From the NCBI GenBank assembly GCA_001970855.1, contig LSSN01002596.1, forward strand, positions 1-42,475: a DNA stretch of 42,475 bases, read 5' to 3'. Positions 36,638 to 42,475 of this stretch are shown here, piece by piece. The notes beneath the pieces are model-generated. The model searched no databases and was not told the DNA's origin. It saw only the letters and a list, made by a program, of their open reading frames with translations. How positions within the stretch are numbered: position 1 is the first letter of the stretch; each line of letters opens with the position of its first letter. The translations under genes were made by a program, and so were the position numbers. The stretch is from Smittium culicis. Lineage: Eukaryota > Kickxellomycota > Harpellomycetes > Harpellales > Legeriomycetaceae.

Positions 36638-39600
36638 ATGAATAAAAAAAACATTACCTCAATAACCACCTTTAATGTAAAAGGTATATCAGACAATAAA
36701 AAGAAAAATCGAATTTTTCCATATTTAAAAAGAATTATAAAGTCGGACATTTTTTGTCTTCAAGAAATAAATATCAAAGATAAAGATAAACTGTTTTGGT
36801 CACAGTACTGGGAAAACAAAATAATTTGGTCTAAATACACTGCAACTATAATTAATAATAAAAATTACAATATTATGAAAAGTGAAATATTTTTTCAAGG
36901 CAGAATAAATGTCACAAACATAATAACAACCAATAATAACATCCTTAAACTAGTTAATCTTTATTTAACCAATAACGCTAAAGAAAGAAAGATTTTACTG
37001 GAATTTCTACACGAAAAACTAATAAACATAACAAAGGATAATGACAAATTAATAATATTGGGCGATCTAAATATGGTCGAGAACGAATATAAAGATAGAT
37101 TCCCACCTAGAAAAACATCACATTCTGAGTGGTCTAATATAGATATAATAGCACGCCATTTCAATCTAATAAATGTTATATCCAATAAACTTCCAAATGA
37201 TCCCATATTTACATGGGAAAACTATGCGGGAACATACAAATCCAGGATAGATCACATTCTACTGAATAATGATATCATAAAGCATACTACAATAAAAGAT
37301 ATAGGATCTACAGAATTTTCGGATCACAAATGTATAACGATTAATATACGTATTTGGCCAGCAGATAAAACCAATGAGAAAACAATATGGAAACTAAACA
37401 ATAAGCTCTTAGAAAATGTTTCAACAGCGTGTGAAATTAATGGTATACTTAAAATAGAATCCGGCTCTCTATATGACTGGACCACAATTAAAAATAGATG
37501 TAAAAGGGCATTTATGAATGAAGGGAAAAAAAAATCTAGAAAAAACGTAGCTGAAAGCTTAGAAAATTCCAATCAAATTATTAGAAAAATGATCCTAAGT
37601 GAACGTATTAATAATATGCAGAAAGAAAATTTATTAACGGAATTAAAATCCAATGAAAAAAAAATTATAAAACTAAAAAAAGAAAACTTAGATGGAATCA
37701 TTATTAGATCAAGATCTAATTGGATCGAAAATAATGAAAGGTCAAATAAATTTTTCTTTGGGCTTCTTAAGTCTAGAGAAAAAAAGAAAATGATTAGTGG
37801 GTTATACAACAGTAAAAATGAATTAATAACTAACAATGACGAAATAAGAAAGGTGGTTTACAGCTTTTACGAATCACTGTTCAAAAAAGGAATCACTGAC
37901 GATAAATTCCAATACGAGCTTATCTCAAATATAACCAATAAATTAAATGAAAATGACCAAAAAGGGATTGATAAAGATTTTGAACTGAGCGAAATAACTA
38001 ATGTAATTGATGACTCGCCAAATAATAAAGCCCCAGGCCCTGACGGACTAAGTTTTGAATTCTATAAGAAATTCAAGAATCAAATATCCAATCATCTTTT
38101 AAAAATATTTAACACGGAATCAGAAATGAAAAAATGGAACAATATTAACGGGGGCTCAACAATTGTACTTATTCCTAAAAAAGGCGACCTTATGGATCTA
38201 AGAAACTATAGGCCTATCACTCTATCTAATTGTGACGAAAAAATATATACAAAAATACTAACTAATAGGCTACATAAGATAATGAACAAATTGATTGACA
38301 ATCGCCAATCAGGATTCATCAAAGGTAGAAATATTTTCGATAATATTCATGCAACAAACTTTTTGATTGAAAATAGTAAAACCAATCCTCATCTGACCAA
38401 TGGCTACCTACTCTTGCTTGACCAAGAGAAAGCATACGACAGAGTTGACTGGTCTTACCTATTCAACTGTCTAGAAGGATTCGGCTTTACCCAATCATTT
38501 ATAAATAGAATAAAAAACGTTTATCTAGGATCTATAACGAAGGTGATTATTAACAAATCACTAACTGAACCTATCAGTATTGAACAAGGACTGAGACAAG
38601 GAGACCCCCTCTCACCACTATTGTATAATATAATAATCGAACCTCTACTTATTAGGATAAAAAATAAAATTAACGGAATTTTAGTGGATAAAGAGCCCTT
38701 CAAATATTTAGCATATGCAGATGATCTGCTAATTTGTATTAGTAATAAAAATGACGAAAAAATAGTTAATGAAACTCTGGATCTTCATTCGAGGGCATCA
38801 AACGCAAAAATAAATCAAGAAAAAACACTCCACATAAAAATAGGATCGCCAAACAATAATTGGCTAGATATTAAAGCAGTGAAAACAAAAACATCTTTTA
38901 AATACCTCGGGATCATTTTTAAACCCAATGGAGTATCAATAAAAGACGATCAAGATAGGCTGTTAGAAAAAATATCTACCAAAATTAAAAATTTGGCCAA
39001 TAGAAAAATATCAATAAAAGGTAAAGTTCTAATAGCCAATACTCTTCTGCTATCTAAACTATGGTACTCCGCACACGTAATACCATTCGAAGACAGCTTT
39101 ATAAAAGCAGTTAAAAAAATAGTTAATAAATTCATATGGAGCAATAAGAAAACGCAAGTTAAAATTGATACGCTAGAACTCGATAAAAAAAATGGAGGCC
39201 TGGGACTACTAAACATTAGCTCCCATTCGAAAGCGCTTTATATGAAATGGTATAACGACTTTATATCGAATAAAATAACAATATGGAAAAATTTAGCAGC
39301 ATCAAATATTCAACATTTAGCAAATAGAAATGGCTTATTTGAGAACATGCTGGATATACTGGCTTATAATAGCCCTCAGAGTTCAACGAAGAAACTTCCG
39401 CAAATATGGAGAACGGTAATAGAAACAGCAAAAAATGTACATAAAGTGAACGTAGGAGACATTAGCGAATGGTCATTCGATTGCATAAAAACACTCGGAC
39501 TAAAGAACATCAACAAATTGATTGGTACAAACTTTAATAAAAAAGATTTACAATGGCTATTAGATAAAGATATAAAGGAATGTGGGCAGTTCTTCGATAA

Positions 39601-40447
39601 ATGCGCATTAATATGGGAGGACCACCTATCTTCCATATTTACAATAGAAATCAATAACAAACCTATTAACTTCGCAGTATGCCTAAGCACTAAAGATAAA
39701 TGGTTCATGAAAGACTACCGTAACACCAATGACATTCACAAAAACATATTTGCAGACAATAATTCGCTATTAAATGGTTCCAAAAATAAGGCAATGAGAC
39801 AAATAATAGATGCAAAAAGTAGAAAAGAGCCAATAGTTATACCCAAATGGGATAAAATTGGAAGAACAACTAATACATATCCAATATTTGATTGGATGAG
39901 AATACACGATATCGACCTGGAACCAAAGATAACCAGTCATATATGGTTACTATTTCAAAACGCCCTGATCACTGGTCAAAAATTAAGAATTTGGAACAAA
40001 GGAATCTTTAGCCAGTCACAAGAGTGTAAATCTTGTAAAGAACGCAAAGAGTCGATTCCACATATTTACTTTGGCTGCAGGCGAGTAAATGATTTGTGGA
40101 AAAAAATATACAATTTCATTATATCAAATTCATTCGACAGTGGGTTATCCAATAGAATAACCACTGAGGTTATTTACGATTTCTTAGAGCCAATGGAAAA
40201 GAAATTTCCAAAGGTGGAAATTCTGTATGGATTAGCCATATGGAATATTTACAGAGCGAGGGTCGAAACTGCCCTATCAGATATAAACATACCTGGTGAA
40301 GGCTTATTCAACAGGTGGAAATACGACTTACAGCAGAAAATTACTATGGACTTCAAACATAATAAGAAAAGAGAATCCTGGATGGCTATAAGAACCAAAT
40401 GGTTCTCAATAGAGCCTGGGGGAAAGTTAGTCTTCAGCGACAGCTGA
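36638..40447 (+). CDS. LINE ORF2: endonuclease - reverse transcriptase - zinc finger polyprotein
   Basis: 1,269 aa, uninterrupted. It nicks target DNA and copies the element RNA at the nick. Residues 1-240 are an AP-endonuclease-like domain with FN13, LQE43, GDLN (142-145), SRIDH (202-206) and the final SDH (228-230), so all usual catalytic positions are present. The reverse transcriptase spans about 440-800: NKAPGPDG (about 463-470), LIPKKGD, RNYRPITL, QSGFIKGRNI, LLDQEKAYDRVDW (first catalytic Asp), GLRQGDPLSPLLYN and YADD (693-696, catalytic pair). A thumb-like region follows with FKYLGI. Near the C-terminus, C1130-x2-C1133-x8-H1142-x4-C1147 is a zf-RVT-type finger (CKSCKERKESIPHIYFGC). 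No RNase H domain is visible. The ATG at 36638 follows the ORF1 stop by 74 nt, so a separate initiation or reinitiation is likely. Confidence 0.95.
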   Translation: MNKKNITSITTFNVKGISDNKKKNRIFPYLKRIIKSDIFCLQEINIKDKDKLFWSQYWENKIIWSKYTATIINNKNYNIMKSEIFFQGRINVTNIITTNNNILKLVNLYLTNNAKERKILLEFLHEKLINITKDNDKLIILGDLNMVENEYKDRFPPRKTSHSEWSNIDIIARHFNLINVISNKLPNDPIFTWENYAGTYKSRIDHILLNNDIIKHTTIKDIGSTEFSDHKCITINIRIWPADKTNEKTIWKLNNKLLENVSTACEINGILKIESGSLYDWTTIKNRCKRAFMNEGKKKSRKNVAESLENSNQIIRKMILSERINNMQKENLLTELKSNEKKIIKLKKENLDGIIIRSRSNWIENNERSNKFFFGLLKSREKKKMISGLYNSKNELITNNDEIRKVVYSFYESLFKKGITDDKFQYELISNITNKLNENDQKGIDKDFELSEITNVIDDSPNNKAPGPDGLSFEFYKKFKNQISNHLLKIFNTESEMKKWNNINGGSTIVLIPKKGDLMDLRNYRPITLSNCDEKIYTKILTNRLHKIMNKLIDNRQSGFIKGRNIFDNIHATNFLIENSKTNPHLTNGYLLLLDQEKAYDRVDWSYLFNCLEGFGFTQSFINRIKNVYLGSITKVIINKSLTEPISIEQGLRQGDPLSPLLYNIIIEPLLIRIKNKINGILVDKEPFKYLAYADDLLICISNKNDEKIVNETLDLHSRASNAKINQEKTLHIKIGSPNNNWLDIKAVKTKTSFKYLGIIFKPNGVSIKDDQDRLLEKISTKIKNLANRKISIKGKVLIANTLLLSKLWYSAHVIPFEDSFIKAVKKIVNKFIWSNKKTQVKIDTLELDKKNGGLGLLNISSHSKALYMKWYNDFISNKITIWKNLAASNIQHLANRNGLFENMLDILAYNSPQSSTKKLPQIWRTVIETAKNVHKVNVGDISEWSFDCIKTLGLKNINKLIGTNFNKKDLQWLLDKDIKECGQFFDKCALIWEDHLSSIFTIEINNKPINFAVCLSTKDKWFMKDYRNTNDIHKNIFADNNSLLNGSKNKAMRQIIDAKSRKEPIVIPKWDKIGRTTNTYPIFDWMRIHDIDLEPKITSHIWLLFQNALITGQKLRIWNKGIFSQSQECKSCKERKESIPHIYFGCRRVNDLWKKIYNFIISNSFDSGLSNRITTEVIYDFLEPMEKKFPKVEILYGLAIWNIYRARVETALSDINIPGEGLFNRWKYDLQQKITMDFKHNKKRESWMAIRTKWFSIEPGGKLVFSDS

Positions 40448-40578
40448 TATCACTAATCTTCTCCTCTCAGTTCTCTCTTTTTATTTATCATACCTTTACC
40501 TTTAATTTTACTTATATTATATACGCATAATATTTTATTATTAATAAAACTTAAATAATAAAAAAAAAAAAAAAAAAA

Positions 40579-40588
40579 GGTCACCTTC
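40579..40588 (+). repeat. Right target-site duplication of the LINE
   Basis: GGTCACCTTC directly abuts the poly(A) tail and matches 34959-34968 exactly. Confidence 0.8.
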
Positions 40589-40993
40589 AAATAAAAAGGA
40601 TATTTCACTAGTTTTATATCTAGATCTCATTGTTATTATCTACTAAATTCTAAAGGATATTGAATATTTCTTCTCTAGATTAAGTATTATAAAAATGATT
40701 TAGGTTCTTATAATTGACTATATTCATCCTACAAGAATATTAGATATAATGAAACATCCTTGTGAGATGTTAATAAAATCTAACCTCTTTGTAAAAGCGT
40801 AATAAACATGCAAACATCTTTATAAATTATTAATAAAGACAACTTTCTTTATATATATCCCTAATAACAATCCCCTTTGAGTATAAAGACTTTGATCTAT
40901 ATCTTTTCAAAGACAGAGATCATTATATTTATTGGTTAAGTTATTGGATAACATAAACACAAAGGAAAAGTATCAATTTTCCTTTGACTAAGA

Positions 40994-41235
40994 TTCGCGA
41001 AAAAAAAAAACAATTTTTACGTAATTTACAGCAGAATTAGTAAAATTTGTTCTAGTAAAAATTTTTGCTCAATAAAATTCGCGAAAAATAAGAAAATTAG
41101 GCTGTTAATTTTAAAAGCGTTTGATTGGAATCGAGAATACTAAAAAAATCGCGAAAAATGAGAATTTTTCTTTGCTGTATTTACAGCTTTTTTAAAAAAA
41201 AAATCGAAATTAGTATTTTCATTTTACGCGAAATT
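40994..41235. repeat. Degenerate array of CGCGAAA-containing units
   Basis: TTCGCGAAAAA occurs near 40994 and 41079, ATCGCGAAAAAT near 41148 and ACGCGAAAT near 41226, spaced about 70-85 bp. Between them TTTACAGC recurs (about 41026 and 41180). CpG-containing words are rare here, so four copies in 240 bp suggest an old tandem array or clustered protein-binding sites. Confidence 0.5.
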
Positions 41236-41383
41236 TTCAATAGCTTTTTTTTAAGCTAATTTTAGTCACCTAAATCATTCTATTTATACAAAACCTCAAT
41301 AAAATATAAATTATCTGATAAAGCACCTTTTACTCATTTAATTTTTATATTTTTTAAATTCCTTTAAACTAATAAATAAAATA

Positions 41384-41413
41384 CGAAACTAATCGAAGCG
41401 AAACTAATCGAAG
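41384..41413 (+). repeat. Perfect 15-bp tandem duplication
   Basis: The unit CGAAACTAATCGAAG occurs twice in direct contact. Confidence 0.85.
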
Positions 41414-41540
41414 TATAAATAAACGAATTAAATACAATAAAAGAATTCTTATCATTTCAAATGTTTTTCGATCATAAAATTAAAAAATAAAAAAGTGTGG
41501 TTGATAGAATAAAGTAAGTAATATTTATAAACTATACTTC

Positions 41541-41735
41541 CTAATATCGGGAAGGACATGGTTTCCAAGGATCCTTTCTGGATGCAACTATCAGTGTCAT
41601 TGACGTTAAAGAATTCTTCATTGACGGAACGGTTGCAGCCCTCGGTGGTGTGTTCATCTTCCAGGAAATTAGCCCCATAAATTGGAGGGGTAAATTCGAA
41701 TGAAGAACGGGGGGATATTGACATCGGGACAAGGT
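41541..41735. other. GC-richer island, probably coding or formerly coding, strand unresolved
   Basis: About 190 bp of clearly higher GC in AT-rich surroundings. On the minus strand a frame reads MSISPRSSFEFTPPIYGANF and ends in AT-rich sequence at 41452. A second minus frame (41732-41541) is open for 63 codons. On the plus strand a frame reads GFLDATISVIDVKEFFIDGT and then GGVFIFQEISP before a stop. Plus-strand AG near 41550 and GT near 41733 could be splice sites. The composition implies selection or foreign origin, but I cannot choose the strand or name a product. Confidence 0.35.
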
Positions 41736-42475
41736 GCGTTTAATAAGGATTTGAATAAAATAATAACTGTTTTAATTTTTAGTTTTCGGTCGGTGCTAAA
41801 TAATATTCCCAGTTACATTCAACTTAAAAGTTCGTAATTATTAATAATTATAGTTTACTTCTGGTGTGTATTGAATGTACTATTAGTATAATAGTATTTA
41901 GTGCTATCGTATATTTTGTAGAGTTCAAATTCACAAAAATAAGATGTACGACTTGTAAGTATTTAATAATATTTATAAGGTTTGTATTTTATTGAAAAGA
42001 ATTAAATGGCGAGAGCGAGCTCGCAGTTTTGGGAGACACTAGTTATATATATAGTAAAAACTTTATATAAATTAAATATTTAGAATTCTTGAAAAACATG
42101 TACTTGTCTCATATGTATTCGCATAAATTTTTAGTCCCTTCTCGAACACAACCAAGACCTACAAATTATGTAAGCATGGGCAGGCGAAATTAATTTAATA
42201 ATTATTAAGTCCACACCCCGCATTTATTATTAGCAGTTCTAGGGCCTAGATTGTAGTACTATAATTCTGCATATGCTTACCCTTGGTAAAACACTAGGCC
42301 TAGTTTATGCTGTTAATTAACTATTAAAATTTCTAGTTGTAGTTTTGACGAATAGTTAAAAGGTTGAAGTTTGAAGGCATAAATAATTCATTTTCAAGCA
42401 AAGTTAATTAATAATTAAAGTTTATTGAGGTTGGCTAGGCTTATAGTTAGTGTGCTCCAAGTACTATATGCCAAC

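Larger units (their letters stand above)
34969..40578 (+). mobile_element. Near full-length LINE (non-LTR retrotransposon), APE endonuclease type
   Basis: About 5.6 kb, bounded by a 10-bp direct repeat and ending in 18-19 A residues. Layout: 5' leader of about 146 bp beginning with TCTCTCTCTTCTCC; ORF1 (frame from 35115, interrupted at 35199, then open 35265-36563); 74-bp gap; intact ORF2 (36638-40447); and a 3' UTR of about 110 bp before the tail. The apurinic-type endonuclease plus reverse transcriptase plus C-terminal CCHC-like finger places it in the broad L1/Tx1-like group. The clade cannot be fixed without a tree. The intact ORF2 and perfect flanking repeat suggest a fairly young insertion. 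The ORF1 defects suggest this copy is not autonomous unless it uses readthrough or internal initiation. Confidence 0.92.
40589..42475. other. Right flank of the LINE: small repeats and one GC-richer island
   Basis: Mostly AT-rich with no complete gene. It contains a cluster of CGCGAAA units (40994-41235), a perfect 15-bp tandem duplication (41384-41413) and a short GC-richer island open in several frames (41540-41735), each listed separately. The last 700 bases show no feature. Confidence 0.5.

Noticed and set aside
36547..39708. Minus-strand frames inside the LINE ORF2
   Set aside because: Antisense shadows of an intact, motif-complete polyprotein.
34969..40578. Interpretation as an LTR retrotransposon
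   Set aside because: No long terminal repeats, protease, integrase or RNase H; it has an AP-type endonuclease and a poly(A) tail instead.
1..42475. CRISPR arrays, bacterial operons or biosynthetic clusters
   Set aside because: Spliced eukaryotic genes and unlinked housekeeping functions; no regular short repeats with spacers.

Overview
This window comes from a very AT-rich eukaryotic nuclear genome, most likely an early-diverging fungus. The supporting evidence is a mitochondrial Hsp70 with a fungal-type SSC1 sequence, genes with short introns (about 64-200 bp) with mostly GTANNN donors, long gene-poor AT-rich spacers and a non-LTR retrotransposon. I cannot fix the phylum; an AT-rich Zoopagomycota/Kickxellomycotina-like lineage is a guess. 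No prokaryotic, CRISPR, rRNA or confident tRNA feature was seen.

Layout. 1-2426 is a spacer holding several copies of a short interspersed repeat with TTAACCC/GGGTTAA ends. 2427-4451 is the intronless mitochondrial Hsp70 (SSC1-like). 4452-12600 is an 8-kb gene desert with scattered repeat copies, followed by decayed sequence up to about 15.7 kb. 15733-21689 is one two-exon gene for a very large (about 1,932 aa), Ser/Asp/Asn-rich nuclear-looking protein with a PHD finger, a second Cys cluster next to the splice junction and an AT-hook. It is the most novel protein here. Three spliced housekeeping genes follow on the same strand: mitochondrial phenylalanyl-tRNA synthetase (about 22484-24649), an AhpD/carboxymuconolactone-decarboxylase-like protein (26539-27786, five exons) and the ribosome-biogenesis DEAD-box helicase DRS1 (28673-31451, eight exons).

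From 31.5 kb to the end the region is dominated by mobile DNA. A decayed minus-strand coding remnant (about 32.3-34.56 kb) is followed by a nearly complete LINE of about 5.6 kb (34969-40578). The LINE is bounded by a 10-bp direct repeat (target-site duplication) and ends in poly(A). Its ORF2 (endonuclease, reverse transcriptase, C-terminal zinc finger) is intact. Its ORF1 carries an in-frame TGA and has a Tyr at the first Cys position of its zinc knuckle. The last 1.9 kb holds small tandem repeats and a short GC-rich island that is open in several frames.

Functionally the intact genes are unlinked housekeeping functions: mitochondrial protein import and folding, mitochondrial translation, ribosome assembly and probable chromatin regulation. 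All intact genes lie on the plus strand, and nothing suggests a co-regulated cluster.
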